A DNA stretch of 36,837 nucleotides from the NCBI GenBank assembly GCA_022801925.1, contig JAAWTG010000027.1, forward strand, positions 1 through 36,837, given 5' to 3'. This DNA is from Clostridia bacterium. Lineage in GTDB: Bacteria; Bacillota; Clostridia; RUG12999. The position numbers were made by a program, and so were the translations under genes. Of the stretch, positions 1-7,680 are shown in pieces. The notes beneath the pieces are model-generated. The model made no database searches. It saw nothing but the letters and a program-made list of their open reading frames with translations, and was not told the DNA's origin. Positions within the stretch are counted from its first letter, which is position 1. The number at the start of each line of letters is the position of its first letter.

Positions 1-1045
1 CAATGATATAAGCCGCGCCCATCTCCCGCATGATATGCGCCAATCCGTCGCCCGACGCTACCGACAAAATGGCATAGGGACGGCGCGGCGCGGCGGGCTG
101 TTCCGCTTCCTTGCTCTCTCGAATGCGTTCATTGTGCTGGTAACGCATGTTGTCAATTTTAATGTCGTTCAGCGCGCCCAATTCCAGCGCCGCTTCGAGC
201 ACCTGACCCGGGTGGTCGGTGTGAATATGCACCTTCACCACTTCAAAATCGTCAATCACCAGCATACAGTCGCCCAGCGGCGCAATCTGTTTTTTGAAAT
301 CCTCGCAAAATCCCGCGTCGCTCTTTTTCTCAATGATAAATTCCGTGCAATAGCCAAACGTGATTTCCTCCGGCGCAAGTTCCGCCGCCACCGGACGTTT
401 TGCCGGTTCTTCCGTTGCGGCTTGCCGCTGAATCACCTCGCCGCGTTCCAGATAGTATAGCATACCTTCTAAAATATAGACCAGACCCGCGCCGCCCGCG
501 TCCACAACACCCGCTTCTTTCAGCTTAGGCAGCATTTCCGGCGTCTGTTCCAGCGTGTTTTTCGCATAGTCCACCATGCGCCGGAACACGCCCGCCACAG
601 TGGATTCATCGCGCGCCGCACGCAGTGCGCCCATTGCCGCCGCTTTGGATACGGTCAAAATGGTGCCTTCCGTCGGTTTCATCACCGCGCCGTAAGCGGA
701 TTTGACTGCTTCGCGCATGATAGCGCCCATGTCAGACGCTTGCACCTGCTGTTTGTGTTCCATTCCTTTTGCCATGCCGCGCACCAGCTGGGACAAAATC
801 ACGCCCGAATTGCCCCGTGCGCTTTTCAGCATTCCCGTTGCCACTTTTTGCACCACTTCATTCAGCGGCAGCATATCGCTTGCTTCCGCCGCATTTGCCG
901 CACCGCGCATGGTCAACGACATATTTTTTCCTGTATCGCCGTCCGGCACAGGAAATACATTCATTGCATCAATTTCGTCCTGATGGTTTTCCAAATGGTT
1001 TGCCGCCGACACGGTCATCTGTGCAAATCTGCTTCCGTTTAACAT
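1..1045 (-). CDS. yloV: DAK2-domain protein YloV/FakA (fatty acid kinase catalytic subunit-like), 3' end outside window
   Basis: The N-terminal 348 residues are present and the C-terminus lies beyond base 1. Residues 30-42 read VFPVPDGDTGKNM, the metal/ATP-binding signature of DhaL/DAK2 domains; the aspartates of PDGDTG coordinate Mg. The rest of the DAK2 domain follows (GNSGVILSQ, then DAGGAGLVYILEG near residue 185), and then a middle domain containing HIHTDHPGQ. By family knowledge, YloV/FakA phosphorylates fatty acids bound to a FakB (DegV-type) partner. No FakB is visible here. The start is chosen because ATG follows an AAAGGGGG ribosome binding site, 22 bases after the yloU stop. The yloU-yloV pair is widely conserved in Bacillota, so co-transcription with the upstream two-component genes is likely. 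No frame damage is seen. Confidence 0.93.
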   Translation of the reverse strand, partial: MLNGSRFAQMTVSAANHLENHQDEIDAMNVFPVPDGDTGKNMSLTMRGAANAAEASDMLPLNEVVQKVATGMLKSARGNSGVILSQLVRGMAKGMEHKQQVQASDMGAIMREAVKSAYGAVMKPTEGTILTVSKAAAMGALRAARDESTVAGVFRRMVDYAKNTLEQTPEMLPKLKEAGVVDAGGAGLVYILEGMLYYLERGEVIQRQAATEEPAKRPVAAELAPEEITFGYCTEFIIEKKSDAGFCEDFKKQIAPLGDCMLVIDDFEVVKVHIHTDHPGQVLEAALELGALNDIKIDNMRYQHNERIRESKEAEQPAAPRRPYAILSVASGDGLAHIMREMGAAYII

Positions 1046-1067
1046 CTTCTATTCCCCCTTTGCACCG

Positions 1068-1415
1068 TCATTCCTCAATTTTCAGCGTTTCCACAATCAC
1101 ATTGACCACGCCGACCTCTACGCCCGTCATATCCTCCATCTGGTATTTGATGTTGCTGCGGATACTTTCGCTGACAGTGCTCATATTTACGCCATAGGAG
1201 GTGATGATATGCACATCTACAAACAGTTTGCTGTCCTCCACCTTAATTTTAATACCTTTTGACAGGTGGCTTACCGTATCGGATTTCAGTTTTTTTCCGC
1301 CAATTGCAAGTCCCACCACGCCATAACAGGAGGTGGTGATATTTGCAATCATCGTCAACATTACTTTGGTTGTAATTTTAATATCGCCCCGTCCCGTTTC
1401 CAATTTAATCGCCAT
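1068..1415 (-). CDS. yloU: Asp23/Gls24 family envelope stress protein YloU
   Basis: This 115-residue protein fills a single Asp23/Gls24 domain. It has the typical GDIKITTKV start, a central LSKGIKIKVEDSKLFVDVHI strand region and the C-terminal NVIVETL strand. No signal peptide or membrane segment is seen, so it is cytoplasmic. Family members associate with the membrane and are linked to cell-envelope homeostasis; the exact biochemical role of YloU is not known. Its ATG lies one base after the stop codon of the sensor kinase gene, and its ribosome binding site (AAGGAAGGG) is inside the last kinase codons, so translational coupling is likely. It precedes yloV, the usual partner. Confidence 0.92.
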   Translation of the reverse strand: MAIKLETGRGDIKITTKVMLTMIANITTSCYGVVGLAIGGKKLKSDTVSHLSKGIKIKVEDSKLFVDVHIITSYGVNMSTVSESIRSNIKYQMEDMTGVEVGVVNVIVETLKIEE

Positions 1416-1416
1416 T

Positions 1417-2925
1417 TTATTCCCTTCCTTTCGTCTGCTCCTCGTTGTTTTGCTGTTTTTGTTCTATCAGTTCCGGATTACTTTTCCATTCTTTTTGTTT
1501 ACCCTGCGCGCGCTCCAATGTGAACGTGAATACAGTATATTCCCCTTCTTTGCTGCCCGCCCAGATATCTTCTCCGCCCATGCGGATAATGCTTTTGACA
1601 ATGTATAACCCCAGTCCCACGCCTTTTTTATCGCTGCTGCGGGACTTGTCGGTTTTATAGAACCTATCCCATATATATTGCAGTTCCTCCTGCCGGATTC
1701 CTTCGCCGCTGTTTTTGACGGAAACATATGCTTTTTTGCCGCGTTCCTCCACTTGGAGCGACAGTTCTCCGCCCTCCGGCGTGAACTTAACGGCGTTGTC
1801 AATCAGATTGGTCAAAACGCGGGTGATGTCGTCTTTATCTGCCAGCACCATGCATTTTTCCTGTTCCACGGCGAGATTCACCTGAATTTCTTTTTCCGTG
1901 ATGTTGTTTTCAAACCGTATGACGCCGCGGCGCACTTCTTCGTTGATGTCAAACACGGTTTTGTTCACTTTTTTCGACCCTGATTCCATGCGCGAAATCG
2001 CCAGCAAATCATTCACCAGCCGCGACAGCCGCCGCACCTCCTGAATCACAATGGACAAATATTCGCCTCGTTTTTCCGCCGGAACGGTTCCATCGGCAAT
2101 GCCTTCCAGAAATCCAATGATGATTGTCATGGGCGTGCGCAGTTCGTGGGATACATTGGAGATAAAGCTGCTGCGCGTCTGTTCCAGATGGTCCAGCGCC
2201 TGCGTCATTTCGTTGAAACTTTGCGCCAGTTCTCCGATTTCATCGTCGCCCACCGCGGTGATACGTTCGGAAAAATTCCCTTTAGCAATGTTCTTCGCCA
2301 TGTCCCGCATTTGTTTCAGCGGCGTGGAAATGTAGCGCGCAAAAATATAGGACAGCACAAAGGCAATCACCAATGCCAGCACCATGGCAAACATAATCAT
2401 TTCCAGCATATCCAGACGCAGTTCGTCCAGATACGGCGTGGGCAAAACGCAAAACACGCCGCCCGTCACCTTGTCATTTGACACAATGGGGCTGCCCGCC
2501 ACCACAACCGTACTGCCGAAAATGGACGCAAATTCCGTCCGCGACAAAATCTTTTCCCCTTGCAGTACCGGCGCGACCAACGCCTGCGGCAACACGCGTC
2601 CCGTGAGTTTATCTCCCACAGAAGAGGATTGTTCCAGCACGCTGCCCGTTTGGTCAAACACAACAATATGCGCGCCGGTGTTTTGACTGTAGCTTTCCAG
2701 ATTCAGCCGGAACACGCGGGCAATCAGTCCTGCATATTCACTGCCGGACAGCATTTCCACCGTCATTTCCGCAATTCTGTCCGCACTGCGGCTGAGCGTT
2801 TCGCCTTCGCGTTTGGTATAATAATCGCCCAGAAACCAAAACAGTATCGAACTTATTATGACAAAACTTCCCAAAATTAATACCATAAACATGGCAATTA
2901 ATTTGGTACGCAAATTATTTCTCAT
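1417..2925 (-). CDS. Membrane sensor histidine kinase (HAMP-HisKA-HATPase)
   Basis: The 502-residue kinase has a first membrane helix at about residues 8-32, an extracytoplasmic sensor region of about 140 residues, a second helix near 174-195, and a HAMP domain at about 196-248. The HisKA domain carries the phospho-acceptor His260 in the context NVSHELRTPM. The HATPase domain has the N box (DNAVKFTPEGG) and G box (GVGLGLYIVKSI). The architecture matches PhoR/ResE-like kinases of Bacillota. The C-terminus has a charged tail rich in Q, N and E after the ATPase domain. It starts 3 bases after the response regulator stop codon, with GAGGTGA as ribosome binding site. The partner is certainly the adjacent regulator; the signal is unknown. 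The orientation and tight spacing place it in one operon with yloU and yloV. Confidence 0.93.
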   Translation of the reverse strand: MRNNLRTKLIAMFMVLILGSFVIISSILFWFLGDYYTKREGETLSRSADRIAEMTVEMLSGSEYAGLIARVFRLNLESYSQNTGAHIVVFDQTGSVLEQSSSVGDKLTGRVLPQALVAPVLQGEKILSRTEFASIFGSTVVVAGSPIVSNDKVTGGVFCVLPTPYLDELRLDMLEMIMFAMVLALVIAFVLSYIFARYISTPLKQMRDMAKNIAKGNFSERITAVGDDEIGELAQSFNEMTQALDHLEQTRSSFISNVSHELRTPMTIIIGFLEGIADGTVPAEKRGEYLSIVIQEVRRLSRLVNDLLAISRMESGSKKVNKTVFDINEEVRRGVIRFENNITEKEIQVNLAVEQEKCMVLADKDDITRVLTNLIDNAVKFTPEGGELSLQVEERGKKAYVSVKNSGEGIRQEELQYIWDRFYKTDKSRSSDKKGVGLGLYIVKSIIRMGGEDIWAGSKEGEYTVFTFTLERAQGKQKEWKSNPELIEQKQQNNEEQTKGRE

Positions 2926-2928
2926 GTA

Positions 2929-3606
2929 TTATTTCACCTCGAACTTATAGCCCACACCCCAAACGGTTTTCAGCGACCAGTTCTGTTCATAGGGTTCAAT
3001 TTTTTCACGCAGGCGTTTGACGTGCACGTCCACGGTGCGCGAATCGCCGAAAAAGTCATAGCCCCAAATTTCGTCCAGCAATTGCTCCCGCGTGAAAACG
3101 CGTCCCGGATTTTTTGCAAGATAGTAAAGCAGTTCCAGTTCCTTCGGCGGAATATCCACATGGTTGCCGCCCAATTTCAGTTCATAGGTGCTGAGGTTAA
3201 TGGACAAATTGGGGTAAACCACTTCCTGCTCTTCCTCCAGCGGCATGTTTTCGCTACGCCGCAGCACCGCGCGGATACGTGCCACCAGTTCGCGCGCTTC
3301 AAACGGTTTGACCATGTAATCGTCCGCGCCCAGTTCCAGCCCCAGCACTTTGTCAAACGTTTCGCCTTTGGCGCTGAGCATAATCACCGGCACTTGACTC
3401 ACTTTGCGAATTTGTCGGCAAACATCCCAGCCGTCCATTTCCGGCAGCATAACGTCCAGCACGATAAGCGAAGGCGCAATTGTTTTGAACTTCTCCACAG
3501 CGGTTTTTCCGTCATAGGCAAGTTCCACCTCAAATCCTTCCTTCTCCAAATACATACGGACTAAATCGCAAATGTTATAATCGTCGTCCACCACCAATAT
3601 TTTCAT
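2929..3606 (-). CDS. OmpR/PhoB-family response regulator
   Basis: The 225-residue protein has a receiver domain (residues 1-115) with the acidic pocket Asp7-Asp8-Asp9, phospho-acceptor Asp51 (LIVLDVMLP), Ser78 and Lys100. A winged-helix DNA-binding domain (about 128-225) contains the typical DSRTVDVHVKRLREKIE recognition region and the terminal VWGVGYKFE. It would be phosphorylated by the kinase encoded next to it and act as a DNA-binding transcription factor. The ATG at 3606 follows AAGGAGGA at good spacing. It resembles PhoP/ResD/YycF-type regulators, but the sequence alone does not say which regulon. It is the first gene of the putative four-gene operon with a promoter about 60 bases upstream. 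Confidence 0.94.
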   Translation of the reverse strand: MKILVVDDDYNICDLVRMYLEKEGFEVELAYDGKTAVEKFKTIAPSLIVLDVMLPEMDGWDVCRQIRKVSQVPVIMLSAKGETFDKVLGLELGADDYMVKPFEARELVARIRAVLRRSENMPLEEEQEVVYPNLSINLSTYELKLGGNHVDIPPKELELLYYLAKNPGRVFTREQLLDEIWGYDFFGDSRTVDVHVKRLREKIEPYEQNWSLKTVWGVGYKFEVK

Positions 3607-3665
3607 ACCGGTTCCTCCTTTGCGTCAGTTCTGCCCCAAACTCCCCTTTTTCAATGTTTTCCTCT

Positions 3666-3674
3666 ATTATAGCA
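3666..3674 (-). promoter_or_regulatory. Extended -10 promoter for the two-component operon
   Basis: On the minus strand the sequence TGC-TATAAT is a perfect -10 hexamer with a TG extension, about 60 bases upstream of the response regulator start. No convincing -35 hexamer lies at the right distance, as is common for extended -10 promoters. Confidence 0.6.
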
Positions 3675-3691
3675 CACATTTGTGAAAAAAT

Positions 3692-4096
3692 CTATTGTAA
3701 TTTAAAAAAAATATTGCTATAAGGGAAGGTGCTTCCTAATTGAAAAAATGGCGGAGTGCATGAGAAACAATTTATCATCTTATTTTGAGAAAAAGCTTTT
3801 CCGCCGTCAAGATTGATGTCGGAATAGGTAACGTCAGAAAGCCCTTGTTCGCGCGCAATATCTTTGCGATAATCGGTTCTAAGCTCCGGATAACCGTATA
3901 AGCAACTCGGTTCATATCGAAAGGAAATATATTTGTCCGAACCTGTTTTAACCGGCATAAAATCCCGCACCCAGATATCTTTTGTATTCGATATAAATTT
4001 ATATTTGATATCAAATAAATCAAGTGCGGCGAACAAATTGTCCGCCGCAGGTTTGTATGTAGGAGTAGTTTGCAAAAGAGAAGAAAAGTAGATCAT
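3692..4096 (-). pseudogene. C-terminally truncated agmatine deiminase-like gene
   Basis: The 134-residue product contains two signatures of the agmatine deiminase/peptidyl-arginine deiminase family (Pfam PAD_porph): DIWVRDFMPV, where the family has a D-x-W-x-RD motif, and INLDGG, which carries part of the substrate-binding site. Family members are about 340-370 residues. Here similarity stops soon after INLDGG, and the last 35 or so residues look like unrelated sequence, so the catalytic His and Cys of the C-terminal half are missing. The start ATG at 4096 sits one base after the stop of the upstream gene, an arrangement suggesting original translational coupling. A longer frame starting upstream is open but overlaps the neighbour. 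It is best read as a remnant. Confidence 0.6.
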
Positions 4097-4097
4097 A

Positions 4098-4745
4098 TTA
4101 TTCACCGATAACATATTTAGAACGATATCCCAACAGTTCACAGCATCTTTTCTCACGTTCTGTTCTAAATAAATCATCAAGATATTCTTTTACAATTCTT
4201 TCTTTGTTGTCAAAAGGATAGTTTTTTATTTCATGAATTGGCAGAGAGGCAAGAGGTAAATTTTTGTAATTTTCGTTTGTCAACCCTATACGATGCGTAT
4301 GATATATTTCTCCCTCTCTCTCACATTCTATAAGGACATCTTCTTGATTTTCGATATCCAATCCTGTCTTGATTAACTTTCCATTGATTTTTTCTTGCGT
4401 ACAGAATTCTCCATTAACTAAAGCGCTCTTTATTAAAAATGATAAATAATATTCTTTACTGTCGGTAAGACATATATCTATCCCACCGTTTATCTCTGTT
4501 TTTGCATGCTGATACAGCTTGCCCAAGTGATTTTGTTGTCTGGGACTCCTATGGGAGGTAACATCAGGGAAATTCATTTCATGATAATAATACGCTTCAA
4601 CCCAAAGCGGAATAATCACCAATTCCCCGACTTTAAGTGCATACTTCGTCAATAGTTCTTCATTGATTTCCTGTAAAATCTGAATCTGTTGTTTTTCATT
4701 TGTTTCCTGTTCTAAATTTTTTACCAATTCCATTAAGTCATTCAT
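4098..4745 (-). CDS. Hypothetical protein, 215 residues, unrecognised
   Basis: This is an intact open frame with a strong ribosome binding site (AAAGGAGG) before the ATG. No signal peptide or membrane helix is visible. The N-terminus is a charged helix rich in E, Q and N. The centre holds aromatic and glycine motifs (VEAYYYHEMNFPD, QQNHLGKLYQH, NGGIDICLTD, YYLSFLIKSAL), which look like a folded enzymatic or nucleic-acid-binding core. The C-terminus is charged and contains two adjacent cysteines (RCCELLGYR). A faint resemblance to stand-alone proteins annotated as DNA-3-methyladenine glycosylase-like came to mind but cannot be supported from the sequence. It lies in an AT-rich island with phage-like and truncated genes, suggesting acquisition by transfer. 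Confidence 0.6.
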   Translation of the reverse strand: MNDLMELVKNLEQETNEKQQIQILQEINEELLTKYALKVGELVIIPLWVEAYYYHEMNFPDVTSHRSPRQQNHLGKLYQHAKTEINGGIDICLTDSKEYYLSFLIKSALVNGEFCTQEKINGKLIKTGLDIENQEDVLIECEREGEIYHTHRIGLTNENYKNLPLASLPIHEIKNYPFDNKERIVKEYLDDLFRTEREKRCCELLGYRSKYVIGE

Positions 4746-4774
4746 CTTGATTTTCCTCCTTTAAATATCCATAG

Positions 4775-4942
4775 TCAATCCAAAATCCTCAAAATAACGG
4801 CAGGACCGCCGTCATCATTGATTTTCTTGTCACCCACAGTAATTACACATGATTCATAAGGTGCAACTGTTATTTTTTCAACACCCTCCCTTTTTACCAA
4901 TTCCTCCACTAATTCGCTTATTGAAAATTTTGATAAATCCAT
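4775..4942 (-). CDS. Small BC1881-family phage-type protein, 55 residues
   Basis: The short frame encodes a protein beginning MDLSKFSISELVEELVKREG and ending GPAVILRILD. The pattern (N-terminal STSELVxELxKREGV-like helix, a central VxPYE segment, terminal GPAxILxIxD strand) matches the BC1881 family of small proteins common in Bacillota prophages. Function is unknown. The predicted start has no good ribosome binding site and lies 21 bases after the stop of the upstream gene, so it may be translated by read-on of ribosomes. It supports a phage or mobile origin for this AT-rich island. Confidence 0.6.
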   Translation of the reverse strand: MDLSKFSISELVEELVKREGVEKITVAPYESCVITVGDKKINDDGGPAVILRILD

Positions 4943-4963
4943 TTTTACTGATTTTTCAACCGG

Positions 4964-5815
4964 TTAGTCCATGTCACATTCTTCTTCAAAATCGATATCT
5001 GATTCTATTAAATGATTGATATCGTACAAACGTGTGATATCCTCTTCTGTAATTTCTCTCTTTACTTGCGGAATTTGTGACATTTTCTCAATTGCCTCTG
5101 TGTATGCTTTTCCTATATCCGTCCAATCCGGCATTTTCTCCATTCCGGCAGTCAATCCGGTATCGGCAATGGTTTTGTTAATATGCCGGATTGTCTGCTG
5201 AAGGCTTTGTAGTGCCTCATATCGCCAACCGTTGATTTTCCATGGTGCAAATGTGCTTTTCAACAAAACAGCCAGCAGAGCCAATTTATTGATGGCGGAC
5301 AGAATGATAGCATCATATGTAAGCGGTTGTCCGTATCCATTATGATAATTTGTAAAAAGCTCGGCTATCTCAACGACGTTCTCCTTCGGTTGCTGCAACG
5401 GTGAAAATTCCGAAATTGCCTTATCGGCATTTTCAAGCTTCTGCCGGAAAGTTTTCAGCAAAATGCGCCGATAACCCGAAATGCTTCTTGGCATGCTGCC
5501 GCAACTAATCATAATATGTATCGTTGATAACTCCGCGCCAATATGAAAAAGCAAATTCTTATAAATGCCACGCTCAAAAATCTCGCTGATATCTGCGCCG
5601 AAAAGTATCAGGCATGTTACTTTTTTTAGTTTTGTTTGATAGTGGGTCTGCGCATTAAAAAAATGGAAGGTGCGCCAACATAACTCATCAAAATAGTGTG
5701 TGACGATAGCCGAGCCTTTCCAGCGTTCATTGATATTTGCTCCTTTAAAAATTGCCATAATAAACGGCACAAATTCTTGTTGTTCTCTCAGTTTTATTTT
5801 TTTCTTATTCGCCAT
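4964..5815 (-). CDS. Hypothetical protein, 283 residues, unrecognised
   Basis: I choose the ATG at 5815 because GGAGG lies five bases before it; an in-frame ATG 15 bases further upstream has no such site. The product starts with a basic segment (MANKKKIKLREQQE), is mostly predicted helical and cytoplasmic, and ends in a very acidic tail (ESDIDFEEECDMD). No known motif was recognised. The ATG overlaps the end of the truncated ATPase gene upstream, so the two frames are joined as in an operon. Possible explanations are a partner protein of the lost ATPase or an uncharacterised phage protein. Base composition is AT-rich like the rest of the island. Confidence 0.55.
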   Translation of the reverse strand: MANKKKIKLREQQEFVPFIMAIFKGANINERWKGSAIVTHYFDELCWRTFHFFNAQTHYQTKLKKVTCLILFGADISEIFERGIYKNLLFHIGAELSTIHIMISCGSMPRSISGYRRILLKTFRQKLENADKAISEFSPLQQPKENVVEIAELFTNYHNGYGQPLTYDAIILSAINKLALLAVLLKSTFAPWKINGWRYEALQSLQQTIRHINKTIADTGLTAGMEKMPDWTDIGKAYTEAIEKMSQIPQVKREITEEDITRLYDINHLIESDIDFEEECDMD

Positions 5816-5990
5816 AAGCGCCTCCTTCAAAGCTGCTTGGTGTTTCAGCTGAAAGGCGAATATTTATGAGATTTGCGCCTATTTTGTCGGCAAACTGTGT
5901 AATCATGACTATTTTCCCGATTTCCGGTGCGCCCATAAGCATTACAGGAATTTTTCCCGCCAAATAAAATATACCGGTATTCATATTCAT
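5805..5990 (-). pseudogene. N-terminal fragment of a MoxR/AAA-type ATPase
   Basis: The 61-residue product has the start of an AAA ATPase: a GKIPVMLMGAPEIGKI segment that aligns with a Walker A loop (GAPGIGKT/S in functional proteins). It continues with a helix (ITQFADKIGA) and NIRLSAETPSSFEGG, which resembles the strand and loop after Walker A in MoxR-type ATPases. The key Ser/Thr after the Walker lysine is Ile and the second Gly is Glu, and the frame stops before Walker B. The ribosome binding site (AAAGGGAG) and an upstream promoter-like sequence are intact. It is probably the scar of a deletion that fused the 5' end of the ATPase gene to the next gene. Confidence 0.55.
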
Positions 5991-6015
5991 CTCTCCCTTT
6001 GTTTATTATAAAAGC

Positions 6016-6024
6016 AGTATAGCA
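6016..6024 (-). promoter_or_regulatory. Extended -10 promoter for the AT-rich island genes
   Basis: On the minus strand TGC-TATACT lies about 26 bases upstream of the ATPase fragment start. It has the same TGTGC-TATAxT layout as the promoter of the two-component operon. The -35 region is weak. Confidence 0.45.
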
Positions 6025-6114
6025 CACCTTTTATTAAAACCTAAGTATATTATAATAAAAATAAATTATAGTCGTTTGTCACACAAATTTGTCTGCCATA
6101 ATTTCACAATACTA

Positions 6115-6143
6115 TTGATAAATTTCAGCCAATGTGATACAAT
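6115..6143 (+). promoter_or_regulatory. SigA-type promoter of ychF
   Basis: A -35 box TTGATA (6115-6120) and a -10 box TACAAT (6138-6143) are separated by exactly 17 bases. The predicted start of transcription is about 90 bases before the ychF start codon. Confidence 0.7.
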
Positions 6144-6161
6144 GTACGTTGTCACATTGGC
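6128..6161 (+). repeat. Perfect inverted repeat over the ychF -10 box
   Basis: GCCAATGTGA (6128-6137) and TCACATTGGC (6152-6161) are perfect complements with a 14-base centre that contains the -10 box and the likely start of transcription. A run of five T follows. It could be an operator for a dimeric repressor or, as RNA, a short terminator-like hairpin. Confidence 0.55.
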
Positions 6162-6240
6162 TTTTTCGTGCGGCTAATTGCCGGAAAGTATTTCCCGAAA
6201 ACGCCGCTAACCCTTGAAAATAAAGGAGATATGATTCGAT

Positions 6241-7335
6241 ATGAAATTAGGAATCGTAGGATTACCGAATGTCGGCAAAAGTACATTGTTTAACGCAATC
6301 ACCAAAGCGGGGGCGGAATCCGCCAACTACCCGTTTTGTACCATTGAACCCAACGTTGGCGTGGTGGCAGTGCCGGACGAGCGGCTGGACGCGCTCTCTG
6401 ACCTCTATCATCCTAAGAAAGTGACGCCTGCCGTGATTGAATTTGTCGATATTGCAGGGCTGGTCAAAGGCGCAAGCCGCGGCGAAGGTTTGGGGAATAA
6501 ATTCTTGTCCCACATTCGCGAGGTGGACGCGATTGTGCATGTCGTCCGCTGTTTTGAAGACCCCAACATTGTGCATGTGGACGGCTCTATCGACCCCATG
6601 CGCGACATTGAAACCATCACGCTGGAATTGATTTTCGCGGACATGGATTCCGTGAAAAAACGCATGGAACGGGCAACTAAAATGCTCAAAGCGGACAAGA
6701 AATATAAAATTGAACTGGACGTACTGGAGCGCATTATGACAGCGCTGGAAGCAGGACTCACCGCGCGGACAGTGGAACTGGACGAAGATGAAGAACTACT
6801 GATTCGCGACCTTTGTCTATTAACGCGCAAACCCATTTTATATGCCGCCAACGTGGCGGAGGACGATTTCAAAAACGGCATTGCGGACAACGCGTTTGTG
6901 CGGCAGTTAGCGGCAGTCGCGGAAAAAGAAGGCGCACAGGTGATGCCGATTTCCGCACGCATTGAAGAAGAAATTTCTGCACTGGATCCGGAGGACAAAC
7001 AGTTGTTTTTGGACGACCTCGGTATGCAAGAATCGGGTCTGGACCGTTTGGTGAAAGCAAGTTATACGCTGCTGGGATTGATTAGCTATCTCACGGCAGG
7101 CGAACCGGAGGTGCGCGCTTGGACGATTACGCGCGGCACCAAAGCGCCGCAGGCAGCCGGAAAAATCCATTCGGATTTTGAACGCGGATTTATCCGCGCC
7201 GAAGTGATTGCCTATGATGATTTGATGGAATGCGGTTCCATGGCAGTCGCACGCGAAAAAGGACTGGTTCGCTCAGAAGGAAAAGAATATGTGATGAACG
7301 ACGGCGATGTGGTGTTGTTCCGATTCAATGTATAA
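6241..7335 (+). CDS. ychF: Redox-regulated ATPase/GTPase YchF (Obg family)
   Basis: The 364-residue protein has the usual family length. The G1 motif GLPNVGKS lies at residues 7-14, the G3 motif DIAGLVKGAS near 69-78, and the nucleotide specificity region NVAED stands in place of NKxD, as in YchF (OLA1) proteins that prefer ATP. A coiled-coil insertion (SVKKRMERATKMLKADKKY) follows, and the C-terminal TGS-like domain contains the characteristic AWTITRGTKAPQAAGKIHSD and DVVLFRF. By family knowledge it binds ribosomes and affects stress responses. The ATG at 6241 follows AAAGGAGAT. It is transcribed alone from the promoter at 6115-6143. No damage is seen. Confidence 0.97.
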   Translation: MKLGIVGLPNVGKSTLFNAITKAGAESANYPFCTIEPNVGVVAVPDERLDALSDLYHPKKVTPAVIEFVDIAGLVKGASRGEGLGNKFLSHIREVDAIVHVVRCFEDPNIVHVDGSIDPMRDIETITLELIFADMDSVKKRMERATKMLKADKKYKIELDVLERIMTALEAGLTARTVELDEDEELLIRDLCLLTRKPILYAANVAEDDFKNGIADNAFVRQLAAVAEKEGAQVMPISARIEEEISALDPEDKQLFLDDLGMQESGLDRLVKASYTLLGLISYLTAGEPEVRAWTITRGTKAPQAAGKIHSDFERGFIRAEVIAYDDLMECGSMAVAREKGLVRSEGKEYVMNDGDVVLFRFNV

Positions 7336-7342
7336 TGTGGAC

Positions 7343-7620
7343 GCAAAGGAGGAACTCACGTGTGCCACGAAGTGGTATTCCGCTTTGCTTCGCGAAAGCG
7401 CATGGGGAGAATCGGAACTCCCCGCGTTTTTGGGTAACATTGCTCCAAAAAGCACATGATAAACACGGTAGTATTTATCAGTAAATCGCAATCCGCGTCG
7501 CGGCAGCGACAAGGATAACTCCCCCGTAGGGGAAAATCCTTTCCTGCGGCAACAGCACCCTCGCGCAGCGGGACAAACTCCCTTGTCCCACTGCGCCCAA
7601 TATCCTGTGGCGTTTTTTTC
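7343..7620. repeat. Mosaic of intergenic hairpin repeats
   Basis: The gap after ychF is filled with short palindromic modules that recur elsewhere in the window. One is a TGCCACGAAGTGGTA palindrome, also near 14918. Another is the GGAACTCCCCGCGTTTTTGG module (7414-7453), also at 15128-15166 and inverted near 18983-19024. A third is AATCCGCGTCGCGG plus CAGCGACAAGGATAA (7489-7518), also at 15169 and inverted near 18951 and 36541. A CCCCGTAGGGGAAAA hairpin follows. I see no gene in it; short open frames here are products of the palindromes. Confidence 0.7.
7563..7619 (+). terminator. Possible terminator structure after ychF
   Basis: GCGCAGCGGGACAA (7563-7576) pairs with TTGTCCCACTGCGC (7583-7596) with one mismatch. 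A second small stem (CGCC...GGCG) and seven T follow at 7597-7619. The two stems partly compete. The layout fits termination before the next promoter at 7642. Confidence 0.4.
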
Positions 7621-7641
7621 TAATTCTGTCACATTTGCCTA

Positions 7642-7670
7642 TTGACACTACCCTAGAAACAACTTATAAT
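7642..7670 (+). promoter_or_regulatory. Perfect-consensus SigA promoter (P1) upstream of sdpR
   Basis: TTGACA (7642-7647), a 17-base spacer and TATAAT (7665-7670) match the SigA consensus at all 12 positions. Transcription would begin near 7677 and give a leader of about 155 bases before sdpR. Confidence 0.85.
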
Positions 7671-7680
7671 ATAAAAATAA

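Noticed and set aside
7273-7632. 119-codon minus-strand frame after ychF
   Set aside because: It runs through repeat modules that recur non-coding elsewhere and overlaps the ychF 3' end.
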